The notes: generated from the sequence alone by a model not told the origin. A stretch of DNA of 64,000 nt from Amaurobius ferox (GCA_951213105.1 OX578142.1:115007065-115071064); one strand, 5' to 3'. Shown: positions 12,324 to 24,819, counted from the first letter of the stretch. Made by a program: numbers and translations.

Positions 12324-13637
12324 CTGTCCTACCGCCACGAGAAAGTCTCTGAACAGGGTTGCCGCAAGTAGACGAGTCGAAGAAAGGAGGGAGAAGGGTT
12401 TAAAATCGACTGCAACATTTGGCAAATCAAGCGCACTTCGTTAAGCGAAGAATCCGTTTCGTTTATTATGATGTACTAAAAGAAAATAGTAGATGTTTTT
12501 TTATCCGACAGTTAAACAAAATTTTCGTATTAAATGACATTACATTATAAATTAACTTAAAAATTTCTCGTCATTTAAACTCAGAAAATAATTTGTTATT
12601 ATAGGCGACAGCGGTTACGGGAAGCCGTCAATCTATTAGAACAAAGTAGTTTTAGATATTTTCTTTTAGGTTCGGGCGATTTTGGGAGAGAAAAGCTTAC
12701 AATTTAAAGCTAGAATTTATATCATTTTGTTTAAAACTAAATTTCGAATTAAATGAAAATTATTACACTTTTCAATCAGCAAGTTACACAATTATTAGCC
12801 AGCAAAAAGGAAAAAATAAATGATAAATAAGCAAAATTATGACTTAGATATTATGATTTTGATTTATATATAGCAAAATATTCATTCTTTTCATATTTTT
12901 CAATCAATTATAAAATATTCATTCACATTCATTGGAATAACTATTATCTACTATGTCCGAATCACTTGAAATGTTTTTACTTGAAGAAGAGTCTGACTCG
13001 CTTTCCGACAGATTTATCATTAATTTCTTCACAATATCTTCTATCAGTCCATCTTTCTTCCAATAAATATTCTCTATTTTTGCAATGTGTTGTGTTTTTT
13101 CCATTCATTTTGTGTTACTTTTAAAATAGCTTCTTTAAGCAATAATTATAAATTGTTCAAATAGATAAAATACTTATTTCAGTTTCATTAAGCGATTTCC
13201 CCTCACATTTTATCGTTTTAACTGATGACGCTGAAATCTCTGTCGCTTCCGCAGTTCTCTTCAATGCATTTGAAATTGGTATTTTTAGAAAATTTGCGGT
13301 TTTTCCTCTTCAAAAAATGCCGTAACATTGTGGACTATTGCACATGCTTGCGAATGCAAAATCTTTCCACTTTTAAATGTAGTCATTTTTCAACTAGACA
13401 AAATCCACAAAGTGTGCAACACAATACAAGTTACTTGACAGCTTTAAAAATCACAGAATGCAAGCGTTTAGCATTGAGCCCAGTACAAAGCGAAATGCGA
13501 TTTTCGTTGGTTCTATCTGCGCCAAATCGAAAGAAGCGCTTTCCGTCACACCTAAAATGCAGTGGAATAACCTGTTTCCATAGCGACCGCCACTAAACCG
13601 TCTGCTGTCTGGGGACTTTCTCGTGGCGGTAGGACAG
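12324..13637 (-). mobile_element. TIR DNA transposon (IS630/Tc1/mariner-like), internally deleted
   Basis: A perfect inverted repeat of about 25 bp (outer part CTGTCCTACCGCCACGAGAA) bounds it, with TA on both sides (12322-12323 and 13638-13639). The TA dinucleotide and the encoded fragments fit the IS630/Tc1/mariner superfamily. At 1314 bp it keeps the two ends of a transposase gene but not the catalytic core, so it would depend on a full-length relative for movement. Confidence 0.85.
12919..13386 (-). pseudogene. Deleted transposase relic: N-terminal HTH part plus acidic C-terminus
   Basis: On the minus strand an ATG at 13386 opens 33 codons containing KILHSQACAIVHNV and FFEEEKP, then hits a stop at 13285. 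The neighbouring frame continues with LKRTAEATEISASSVKTIK, which looks like the helix-turn-helix DNA-binding region at the N-terminus of arthropod IS630/mariner-type transposases. About 50 bp further on, 12919-13104 encodes a 61-residue tail with HIAKIENIYWKKDGLIEDI and an acidic, serine-rich end, similar to the C-terminal tails I know from that group. The DDE/DDD core of several hundred codons is missing. I infer an internal deletion plus frameshifts. The family call rests on pattern memory, not a search. Confidence 0.6.
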
Positions 13638-13729
13638 TAAGAATTTGATCACATCCAGTCAAACAGACAGTAGGGCTGACATCACTCCAAAAATAGCCAA
13701 AACATATTCAGTGAGTCCCTTAATCTCCC

Positions 13730-14160
13730 TCCAGAATTTAATCCATATCAGCCATTTTCTAAACTTTATTTAAATCCAATCTTGAGAAATAAATATTTTA
13801 AGGAACGCTTTTGAACTGGAAATGCAAAAGAAACCAGAACTGAAAATCCTCGTGGGGAACATCCCTACTTCCTCCAAAATTTGATTCTACATCTATATCA
13901 TATCATATACCATTTACGTTCTATCTCTGTCTTGAGAAATATATTTTTCATGTAAAATGAAAATTTTTAAATCAGATACAGAAATTGAACCGGATTTGGG
14001 AATCCATAGTAAACACCCCTACCCGCTCCATAATTTGATGCTCAATCCTTATCAGTAATCGTCTAAGCTCTATTTATAGTATTTACTGATAAGTAGATGT
14101 TTCATGGCAAAATTCCCCACCCCCCCAAAAAAAATATTATGGCAAAATTTTTGCCACCAA
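13730..14160. repeat. Array of diverged ~130-bp units
   Basis: Units share phrases such as TTTGATGCTCAATCCTTATC, a CTCTATCT-type run, and TTGAGAAATA followed by a TATTTTAAGGAA-type run. The same unit recurs at 25540-25680 and 26615-26910. Confidence 0.6.
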
Positions 14161-15200
14161 CACAATTTATAAAACTTCTCTAAAAGATTGATCTTGCTAT
14201 GGATGTTTTATATGTGGCCGCAATATACACGTTTCACGTTAATGTGGAATGAAACGAATCAAACTCTTTACAGATATGTTGTCATGGTAAAGACACAGAA
14301 TCATTTCTATATCCAAATCATTTTTTCTCTGTACTGTTTATTTTTTCTCTTTTAATCCTTAAAGGCATTGGATCTTTTTTTTTCAAGAATAATCTTGGTT
14401 TGAAGAGCAGTGAGAACGTGTTACGCCCAAGCACCAAGATATTTGAGAATCCCAGAGTCAAAAATATACATTTCAAAAAACTTCATTTCAAAAGAAATGA
14501 AGATTATTTATTAGAATGAAGAAAACACATTTTTTATGAAAAGCAAATATTTCTTATATTGGAAAGAAAGTAAACGTCACTATTTTCCAAATTTTGGCGA
14601 AATATTTCCAATAAAATCCCAATGTTTAGCCAACTGTTTGGGTGAATAAGTCATCCCAATATTTCATCAAAACTGGTGTTCATTACGTCCAATGTTTTAA
14701 ACTAATAATGATTATCAATGCTCCAAAAGCAACACCAAGCTCGAAAATATTAGGTAAATTGGTATGCTACTGAGGTTTATTTAATTAAATTGTTAATTTA
14801 CATAATTAGAAAAAGTACCCCATTTAAAGAAAATACCTCGGATTTAAAGCAGGGATTAATTGTTGTAATTAATTCAATTTTTTAATAAGCTTAATGCGTC
14901 CCTCCCGCATTTGTCAATCACGTTTTAAGCAAATGAACCAAAACTAAACGTACACCTTCAATCGGGGATGAATCATAAGTCCCTTACTAAGTCATTTACT
15001 AATATGCACTGGTTTAGAAGGCGCATAGGCCTCCTAGCCCACTTATACAATCTGGTTACATCCCACAGCCCTAAAACACAGTGATTCCACATTAGGCAAG
15101 TTCTTTCTTTGGGAGGGGTCTATCTCCAAAGCGCGCGAGCAGTGTTACATGTGCTAGTTAGGCGAGCAGTCCCAAACTAGCACATCGAAAATTAAGTAAA
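14161..15200. other. AT-rich spacer, nothing recognised
   Basis: No supported gene. A GC-richer stretch near 15110-15180 (AAAGCGCGCGAGCAG) has no family that I can name. Confidence 0.5.
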
Positions 15201-16514
15201 GAAGAAAGATCAATCATGCTTAAATCACCGATTATGAAACACTTTCCAACTTCAATGCAATTTTAATTAAACATCTCTAAAATGCAATACATTCCTCGGT
15301 AATATTTTAAAACTTTTCACCATACTACATTAATTTATTATATTTGAAAACTTAAACCTTCATCGAAAAAAATTAGCTTCATTCAAATGACGGCATTGAA
15401 ATATAAATTTCCTGGTTTAAATATCTCTAAAATGTTATACATTCCTCGGTAATAATTTTAGAATTATCATAATACTACGATAATTTATTATATTTGAAAA
15501 CTTCATCGAAAACAACTGAAATTCATTCAAATGACGTCATAGAAAAAAAACACGCCTGGCTCTCTCTATAAAAGCAGCATTTCATTCATAAATAATTTCC
15601 CATTCATGTCATTCATCACAATACTATAATAATTTATTTTATTTAAAATTTAAGACCATGGAGCTGCAAGTAATTAAACTCTATGCCTAAAACTTCATCG
15701 AAAAAAAATCGTCCTTCTCTTTGTAAAATCAATGAATATTTCATTCATATCAGCTATGCAGACTCCATGAACTAAATGATTTTGTGTTAAAGAAATACAG
15801 CAATTCTAATACAACTTATTCTACATATTTTGCTGTTTACATTTTACATAAGTGAAAAATAGGCTTCGTTGTCGGAATAATCAAATTTGGATGAGCATTT
15901 AAACTCAAATATATTGTAATTGCGTTGTTTCAGTATGTAGATGCGCAGAATTTATGCAAAAATAAAGTGGTTTTAGGACGGATACAACACATGAATTAAA
16001 CACATGAATTAAAAAGAACTTTAAAAATCACGATTTTGAGACAAGATGGATGCCATATATCATTTTGAAGTGGGTCACGTGATCTTTTCATATCATGGTC
16101 ACGTGATAGCTTCATATACGAGGTGTTATTATTATTTTAATTTTTATTTTAAAAACTACTGAATATATTTCGCTGAATTTTTTTTTATATATTTTATGGA
16201 ATAATTTGAATATTACCTAACATTTTCGAAGCAATTTGTGAATTTTAAATCCGCTTAAAAAATGTTTGAAAAATTAGGTCCCATAGGGCTCAATATATTT
16301 CATTTTTTCAACCTGGGTTCAATCCAAAACTAATTGGGTGATATTATTCATTTATATTCCCGTAGGTCCTACTGACCGTCTGAACAACATACTAAAATTT
16401 CATTTTGATTAAGTCATTTTTGCGGCAGTTATCGTGCTAACGGACAGACAGACAGACAGACAGACAGAATGAACAAAGTCATAAACACTTTTCAACTTTG
16501 TTGTAAAATGTTAA
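15201..16514 (+). mobile_element. HINE-2 full-length copy C
   Basis: The 5' end is GAAGAAAGATCAATCATGCT and the 3' end is the AACACTTTTCAACTTTGTTG/TAAAATGTTAA hairpin after a (CAGA)n tract. Two E-box cores (CACGTG) occur about 28 bp apart at 16076-16110 in a short tandem duplication. Confidence 0.87.
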
Positions 16515-18090
16515 GAAACAGACTAAAACACAAATCTAAAAGAGGAGACCGTAAAGTACCTCATTGTCCGATTTCAATTCACTAATAGAAACTTTTTCGT
16601 AAAATAGTAATTTTTTTTTTATCCACAGAAATAAAAATAAATTTCTATATGCCATTTTCAAAAGTTTACATTCCAATGGAACACCGTTTTCAGGATACAC
16701 TTATAATATTAATAATTGTATATCTTAAAAGTTGAAAGTTTAGTCTTTCAAGTCCACGAAATTAGAAAATCGCAAATTTTATAGCACTCACAGTCCAGAT
16801 CGAAATTCTGAGATACCGTTTGCAGAACACCTGCGAAAGAGAGTTCTTGTATTCGAGCAGAATCGCTAGCTCATTAAATATGATTTAAAAATTTGGACGA
16901 ATTTTTCGACATTTAAGTTCATAAATGTTAAATCAATTCAAATTAAAAATAACTCGACGAGGCATGTCGTCAAAAGGTTTCAGCTACGTCTGTACCGAAT
17001 TTCTCGGATGTCCGAAGATTTGATTTTCCACGACAAAAGACACACACAGATACACACATGGCCATCTTTTTATTATTTTGTAGTATTGGTGCATTATAAA
17101 GCATGTGCATAATTGTTCGTCCCTGTGTGAAGTAATGATAAAAAAATAAAATAAAATAAAAAAATAAAACTGTTCGCAAGCTATGTGTCTGTTTCCATTG
17201 GAATATTAAATTGCTATAATATTAGCTAATAATAAAACTACTGTTACCACAATTAAATGGCATTTGATAGTTCCACTTTCAGTTCCGCCAGTCTGTAACA
17301 TTTAAAATATACATTACTTAATGTTGCGATTCGATTCTAACTTTGAATCGAAAATGAAAATTCGATTCTCACCCCTAATGTACAGACATCTTCGTAAAAT
17401 CTTGAAGACTCTATTGACTTTGCGCTCTCGCCCCTTACCGTACCTCGAGGGCAAGAGTCCTATCGCGTCCAGAGTCTGGCTGCAAATTCATTAATATAAA
17501 CATGTCTTTGTGTATCTAATCATAACATGAAGCGAAATGGAAAATAAACACATCGAAATGATCTGCGTCTTTTGCAAAGGAGGAGGGGAGGGAGCAAGAA
17601 GAGGAGGTAATCTGGAGTATTACAGGGAAATCCACCTTACGCAGGAAAATGATGGGGGGAAAGTACTAGACCTCTTATGGAGATCCTGGAAGCTTTAGGA
17701 GGCATTCAAGTGTAAAGTATCACTTGAAATGTCAAATAAATAATTTGTTTTTAAGTGGGGGTTATATTATTTATTCTTTAATTAGATACGAGTTGATCCG
17801 CTGGAAGTTTTTTAATTAATATTTAAAGTAGTTCTTTTAAATATCGATAGCGTAAAGAGTCAAATATCGAGATTTAATTTTATTTTTACGGAATCAAATA
17901 CATTTAGAAAGTTTAGAAGATGCATATTTCTGACACAATAAATAATCTTCAGCACAACTGATTTACTCATTTATCAAGAGCAATTGCAATGGCTCACAAG
18001 TCCCTACCCTACTAACTTTCACTGTAGTTGGGCAAGTCGGATTTTTTTTCTTAACAGTGCATTGAGAAGTAAGATTCAATGGATTTTAAA
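16515..18090. other. Unrecognised AT-rich region
   Basis: No convincing coding sequence. The 69-residue minus frame at 16970-17179 reads low-complexity aromatic residues from an AT-rich run. Confidence 0.5.
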
Positions 18091-18129
18091 GTGTTCTATC
18101 CCGCTTTGAGTTTTTGTCTTTCTGTCTTA

Positions 18130-18245
18130 TTCTTATCTGACTGTTAGTTAAAACATCCCGGCCAGTTAGAACAGACTGGCCAGTTAGAACATCCAGGGTT
18201 TGATTCCCGGCGGGGGCAGCAAGTTTCTTTGTAATGGCGCTCAAA
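18130..18245 (+). mobile_element. tRNA-like SINE fragment (SINE-D)
   Basis: CCAGGGTTTGATTCCCGGCG resembles a tRNA B box, and CAGCAAGTTTCTTTGTAATG continues as in the copies at 18525-18620 and 34150-34240. A phrase GGCCAGTTAGAACA is duplicated just upstream. No intact tRNA fold. Confidence 0.55.
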
Positions 18246-18524
18246 AAACCAACCCTATAGATTAAAGGCAAAGATGTCGAAGGTCTGAGAGTGACTCTAT
18301 TATGACTAGCACGGATTCAAGGGCTTCTGGAATATTGAGCCCCGATTTCAAATCAGGAGGACAACGACCACACAGAAAGCTAACATTGAGGATAAAAATA
18401 GTATCAGGAGACTAACCTGAGGAAAAAATAGTAGTAGTAGGTGGTCAGTCAGATTGTCAGTTGCAAGCGAATCTGATATTAGAAGGTAGAGAATGAGTCC
18501 ACTTCGACGAAAAAAACTTTCAAT

Positions 18525-18620
18525 TCTATCCCAGTAGCTCAGCAGTAAAACGTCGACAGGCCAGTTCGAAAATCCAGAGTTCTTTTCCGGTTGGAGCAGC
18601 AAGATCCTTTACAAATGTAA
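18525..18620 (+). mobile_element. tRNA-like SINE fragment (SINE-D)
   Basis: CCCAGTAGCTCAGCAGTAAA resembles an A box. It is followed by CAGGCCAGTTCGAAAATCCA and GGAGCAGCAAGATCCTTTAC. The same order of motifs occurs on the minus strand at 34150-34240. Confidence 0.6.
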
Positions 18621-19950
18621 GAAATGGCACAGAGCGTATCCTGGGGTAATGGTCTTTCCCGGAGTACAAAGATATATATAGTTCTTTCTACGTCCATGGG
18701 GGAATACGAGAATCATATCTCCCAGAGGCTAAAGAAACAATGTTAAACAACACAGTGAATACAAATATACTGGGTGATCCATATTAAAGAGGTATATAGA
18801 CCTCTCTGTAGAAAACTTCACTGGGCTAATCTCAACAATATTTCGTACACATACCTGCCTGAATATGCAGTTTTGATTTCTAAAAAAAATCATGTAATTT
18901 GTTATTTAATTATTTAAAACATTTCAAGTAACTGCAAACTGCAAGTAACTGCAAACTAAACACTGAATGGCAATATGGAAATAATTAAAATGTTATTAAC
19001 TCAATTCAAGATGTCCTTTCTTTCCACAAAAAATTATGGAGTAAAAATATAAAATAATTTCTAACATTTTTAATTTCAACTTTTTACAAATCTTATTTTA
19101 GCTCCTAAAATTGTCTCTAGATTCTATAGATTAAATTTTGAAAAATTTGACTGTTTTTGCTGTAGTACATGCAAACAGAAGGATAGACAGACCAGACACA
19201 CCGATTATATTAAGTGTGTTTTTCGTATTCACAGGATACGAACGCAACTAAAAAAATCGCTAAAAACTACGGATTTGTTAAACGGAGCAGGTAAACAGAC
19301 AAACATATATACTTTAGATTTTATATATTTATAGAATTCTTTATGAACTTATAAAACAGGTTCCGTTGGATCAAAGTATTTAAGAAACAAAGGCCTTGAC
19401 TTGGAAAACATTTGAGCAGTACCTAAACACTTTTTTTTTAAAAATAGCATCTGATGAATAATGCAGTCACAATTTATGTCTTCAACTCAGGGACTATCAT
19501 TTAAGAAATAGGTTTATAAAAAAATTTTTGGCTGACTGTGATTATTTTAAAACTCGTGATTTCAACGTTAGTGGAAGACAAGAACGATCAACAGAAAATG
19601 ATATAAAATGTTCTCTCCCTTTTTCGGCCGCTGTAAAGATGGAGGCAGGGGAAATAAAATTTATTATTTTTACCACCCGAGGAGCTAGAAATCACGGGAG
19701 AGGTGAGAAAAATCCGTATTTTACATAAAAGCAATGGAGAAGTTTTACAACCTCGGAGAAAGAGATACGGGAGATCTATAAATAGCGAATTCCTTGTTAT
19801 GCATTGGCTAACAGAACTGGGCAGCTAAGTTAGTACTTTGAGTTTTTTCGGGGAACAGCTCCAAAATATCGCTGTTGTGGGGGTGACGCACAGATGTGTA
19901 ATTCACAGCTTACAGGGTTTTAACACGTTAACTGCCAAGCCAGTTAAAAA
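18621..19950. other. Unrecognised region
   Basis: No supported gene. The 66-residue frame at 19528-19728 has no recognisable motif. Confidence 0.45.
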
Positions 19951-19951
19951 A

Positions 19952-19990
19952 ATCTGATGTGGACAGCACATGACTTTCCCTGTAGACTTA
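19952..19990 (+). repeat. HINE-1 5' end fragment
   Basis: An A-run followed by TCTGATGTGGACAGCACATG and GACTTTCCCT matches only the first ~40 bp of HINE-1, then diverges. Confidence 0.75.
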
Positions 19991-20622
19991 TATCCGCGTT
20001 CTCTTTATTTTAATTAAATTTAATTCCCTTTTAATTCAATTTTCGTCCTCATTTGGTAATTGGACTTATTTTCAAAGGTGGCGTAGAGAAAATACGAAAA
20101 AACTAAAATATCTCAAGAACGGCTAGTCCTATTATTATTTTTCATTATCGGTCAATTAGTTTGTACTTTCCTTATACACATAATGTATAAGGAAAGTATT
20201 GTGACAGGGTCGAAAATTCGAATTTAAGTTTTCGACGGGAGAGCACGTTTCAAGCATCCCTGATCACGAATCAAACATTTTTGAAGTGATGTCTGTGTGT
20301 GTGTGTGTGTGTGTGTGAGTCTGTGGAGACGATAACTGACGAACCAATGGACCGATTCGAACGAAATTTGGTACAAAAATCACGATCCGTAAACACTGGA
20401 AGCCTATTGTTTTTATAAGCAATCGAATATTCAAAAACCCCTAAATTTTCGAGTGAAATTTTGAAAAAATCGTCAAAAAATCAAAACAGCTAATAAACAG
20501 CTAATAAATAGACATTTCTTATGCAATTTTTCATTAGAAAACGATTGACATAAATTTTAGAACGCTAACATGAACCGTTCTCAAGATATTGCACATTTTT
20601 CAAAAAAATTATTAAAAAGTCA

Positions 20623-21992
20623 TCTATATAAATAAAATTGAAAATCTGTCTGTCTGTCTGTTTGTCCCGTCATCACAAGAGAACGGCTGAAACGAATTTG
20701 ATGAAATTTTGTGGGCAGCCTGGAAATAGTCCCACTTAAAATTTAGTCTATGTTTGGAGTTCTTATGATCAGTGGTTCTTGAGATATTAGTAAAAAACGA
20801 CATTTTTGTTTGTCTCATCATCACGGGAGTACGGCTGAACCGAATTTGATGAAATTTTGTGGATAGCCTTGAAATAGCCCCCCAAAAATTCAGCCCAAGT
20901 TTTGAGTATCTAAAACTAGGGGTTATCGAGATATTAATGAAAAACGAAACATTTTCCTAGGAGATCTACTCTCTAACTCCGTGGTTTATCCAAACGAAAA
21001 GCTTGAAAACCGTTTGAAAGTGAATTAAAACCTTATCTCTGCGTTTGATGGGAGATTTTTTGCGCGAATTAGTCACTTTCTGAAAATATGAATTGTTTGA
21101 AACGTGATTTAAATTGGAAATCTATCTCCATGGTTTATTTTCACAAGCTTTTACTGAACAATGAAAAGTATAAAGAAATCAAAATGGCTATTTAATTTTG
21201 CAGTTTATGAGGAAGATTCTATCTTATATTATGTTGCCCAGAAACGCAATTAAATTAAATCTGTCTGTTAATTTCAATTATTATTTTTTCGATTTGAATA
21301 ATAAATAAATGGATATAAAAATATATTTCAGAAAATAATGATTTGATTTTTCTTATAGCATTTTTGACTGGATAATATCAATTACGGTGTTCAGGTTTAA
21401 ACGCTATTATTATTGATATTTTCGGCGATTATTGATATTTTCATGTTATTATACAATTGTTTTATTATGACAAAAATTGTTTAAACTCATATATTGTACG
21501 TTGTACGAGTAATCTTCTACAAATACACGGGTATATCTTCTAATCTACGAGAATATAAGTAGTACAGGTATATTGGCATATATTGGAATCAATTACGACC
21601 TTCTGGTATAAAGAGTATGGGGATTATTGATATTTTCAATTTATTTCGTCATCTTTTTCATTTTGGCAAAAATTTTTTAGACTCATATTGTAATACAGGT
21701 AAACTTCTGCTAACATACTGGCATACTTCAAATCTGCGACAATATAAGTAGTACGGGGTTGCAAATATTGATTCAATTCCCTTTTTGTTTTGTAAATTTG
21801 CTTATAAAAGGGGTCAGGATGTTTTATTCTTCAGATCTGCCCGTGAAGATAATTTTTCATAGTGAGAACAGGTATTCTTAAACTTCTCTTTAGGAGCAAT
21901 ACATTTAATATTTTAACAGAATTTGCAAATGATTGCGAATTATAAGTTTCTTTATATTATATACTCCGTACTAAGAACGGGTATGCTGCTAG
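20623..21992 (+). mobile_element. Non-autonomous Helitron, inserted A|T into HINE-1
   Basis: It starts TCTATATAAATAAAATTGAA and ends with hairpin CCGTACTAAGAACGG then GTATGCTGCTAG. The host reads AAAAAGTCA before it and TATAAAATA after it. Uninterrupted HINE-1 copies read AAAGTCATATAAAATA, so the insertion lies exactly between A and T without target duplication, as expected for Helitrons. The 1370-bp body has a (GTCT)n stretch near the 5' end and no RepHel coding capacity. A related, older copy is at 3705-5450. Confidence 0.92.
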
Positions 21993-22092
21993 TATAAAAT
22001 AAAAAAAAATATGTTCACTTTTCATATGTAATATCATGCGATAAATTGGGTGACATCATTCTCGCGGATATAACTCGTTCCATTCATGAAAA

Positions 22093-23379
22093 AAGAAAGA
22101 TCCATCATGCTTAAAGCATTGATTATGAAACACTTTCCAACTTCAATGCAATTTTATTTAAACATGTCTAAAATGCAATACATTCCTCGGTAATATTTTA
22201 AAACTTATCACAATACTACATTAATTTATTATATTTGACACCTTAAACTTTCATCGAAAAAAATTAACTTCATTCAAATGACGGCATTAAAGTATAAATT
22301 GCCTGGTTTAAACATCTCTAAAATGGGATACATTCCTCGGTAATAATTTTAGAATTATCATAATACTACGATAATTTATTATATTTGAAAACATCATCGA
22401 AAACAACTGAAATTCATTCAAATGACGTCATAAAAAAATAACACGCTTGGCTCTCTCTATAAAAGCAACATTTCATTCATAAATAATTCCCCCATTCATG
22501 TCATTCATCACAATACTATAATAAATTATTTCATTTATAAATTAAGACCATGGAGCAACAAGTAAGTAAACTCAATGCTTAAAACTTCATCGAAAAATAT
22601 CGTCCTTCTCTTTCTAAAATCAATGAATATTTCATTCATATCAGCTAAGCAGACTAGAAATACAGCGATTCTAATACAACTCATTCTACATATTTTGCTG
22701 TTTACATTTTACATAGGTGAAAAATAGGCTTAATAGTAGAAATAATGAAATTTGGAAGAGCATTTAAACTGAAATATATTGTCATTGCGTTGTTTCAGTA
22801 TGTAGATGCACAGAATTTAGGCAAAAATAAAGTAGTTTTAGGACGGATACAACACTCAATATGAATTAAAAAGAACTTTAAAAATCACGATTTTGACACA
22901 AGATGGATGCCATATATCATTTTGAAGTGGGTCATGTGATCGTTTAATATCATGGACACGTGATCGCTTCATATAAGAGGTGTTATTATTATTTTAATTT
23001 TTATTTAAAATACAACTGAATATATTTCGCTGAATTTTTTTTTATATATTTTATGGAACAATTTGAATATTGCCTAAAATTTTCGAAGTAATTTGTGAAA
23101 ATTAAATCCGCTTAAAAAATGCTTGAAAAATTAGGTCCCATAGGGCTCAATGTATTCCATTTTTTCAACCCGGGTTCAATCCAAAACTAATTGGGTGATA
23201 TTATTCATTTATATTCCCATAGGTCCTATAGACCGTCTGAACAACATACTAAAATTTCATTTTGATTAAGTCATTTTTACGGCAGTTATCGTGCTAACGG
23301 ACATACAGACAGACAGACAGACAGACAGACAGAATGAACAAAGTCATAAACACTTTTCAACTTTGTTGTAAAGTGTTAA
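22093..23379 (+). mobile_element. HINE-2 copy D nested in HINE-1
   Basis: The 5' AGAAAGATCCATCATGC end and 3' AACACTTTTCAACTTTGTTG/TAAAGTGTTAA hairpin are present. The host sequence on the two sides (CATTCATGAAAAA and AGATACTTTGAG) is continuous in other HINE-1 copies (near 47890-47910), so it landed in an A-run with no visible duplication. Confidence 0.9.
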
Positions 23380-23845
23380 AAAGATACTTTGAGTAATACT
23401 TTTGTATTTGAACGCCAATAGTCATTTATCTGCTGTAAGAATAATTTAATACTTCGTCCATAACGCTTGGCGAGATTTTGGCGACGAATTTGGTCGAATG
23501 TCGCCAACTCGGTGACTTTTTAAATGTTGCTAAATTAACGAAAAACTCGCCAAATGGATAAAAATGACGCTAAATCAATGACGACGACATGGAAAATGAC
23601 GACTCATTGACGAAAATTTAATATCTTTGAAAGAATATAAATAACTACTATAAAAATAATATGTTTTTTTACTGTAGAAGTAGTAAATTGATTGCATTAT
23701 ATAAGAAAAGTCATGTGTTGCCCACATCAGATTTTTATACATGTTTGGGCGTGCTTTTTACAAGGATACGTGTCGAGATTATTGCATTCTTCAGAAAGAA
23801 GTGAGCGATAGAATGTCCAAGTCTCACGAAACCACTTTAAAAAAA

Positions 23846-24639
23846 TCTGATGTGGACAACACATGACTTTCCTTATATAATGTATTGAATTTACTACTTT
23901 TACAGTAAAATAAATAGATTTTTCTTATAGTAGATACTAATATTCTTTCCAAGATATTGAATTTTCTTCAATTAGACGTCATTTTCATTGATTTAGAGTC
24001 ATTTTTATCTATTTGGCAAGATTTTCGCTAATTTGGCAACACTTCAAAAAGTCGCCAAGTTGGCGACATTCCGCCAAATTCGTCGCCAAAATCTCGCCAA
24101 GCGTTATGAACGCAGAAATAAGTTATTCTTACAGCAAATAAATGACTATTAGCGTTCAAATACAAAAGTATTACTCAAAGTATCTTTTTTCATGAATGGA
24201 ACGAGCTTGATCCACGAGAATGATGTTACCCAATTTATCGCATGGTATTACATCTGAAAAGTGAACATGTTCCTCAAGAGGAATTTTTTATTTTTTATTT
24301 TATATGACTTTTTAATAATTTTTTTGAAAAATGTGCAATATCTCGAGAACGGTTCATGTAAGCGTTCTAAAATTTATGTCAATCGTTTTCTAATAAAAAA
24401 TTACATAAGAAATGTCTATTTGCGTAACTTTGTTACTGGTTTTGATTTTTTGACGATTTTTTCAAAATTTCATTCGAAAATTTAGGGGGGTTCGTTCTGA
24501 ACATTCGATTGCGTATAAAAACAATAGGCTTCCAGTGTTTACGGATTGTGATTTTTGTACCAAATTTGGTTCGAATCGGTCCATTCGTTCGTCAGTTATC
24601 GTCTCCACAGGCTCACTGACACACACACACACACACATA

Positions 24640-24682
<43 letters not shown>

Positions 24683-24819
24683 ACACACAGACATCACTTC
24701 AAAAATGTTTGATTCGTGATCAGGGATGCTTGAAACGTGCTCTCCCATCGAAAACTCGAATTCGAATTTTCGACCCCGTCACAATACTTTCCTTATACAT
24801 TATGTATATAAGGAAAGTA
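23846..24819 (+). mobile_element. HINE-1 full-length copy
   Basis: It runs from TCTGATGTGGACAACACATG at 23846 to the terminal hairpin TACTTTCCTTATACATTATG with partner TATATAAGGAAAGTA ending at 24819. Its (CA)n tract near the 3' end is the longest of the family. The frame at 24535-24840 translates that tract as a Thr-His run and is not a credible gene. Confidence 0.92.
24606..24694 (+). repeat. (CA)n microsatellite
   Basis: Two near-pure CA blocks separated by CATACTTTCA, inside the HINE-1 copy. Confidence 0.95.

Larger units (their letters stand above)
20164..23731 (-). mobile_element. HINE-1 copy split by two younger insertions
   Basis: The 3' hairpin lies at 20164-20200 and the 5' end TCTGATGTGGGCAACACATG at 23731 (minus strand). 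The body is interrupted by a Helitron (20623-21992) and a HINE-2 (22093-23379). Removing both leaves about 0.91 kb, the usual HINE-1 length, with the three pieces in order and in frame with sibling copies. Confidence 0.9.
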
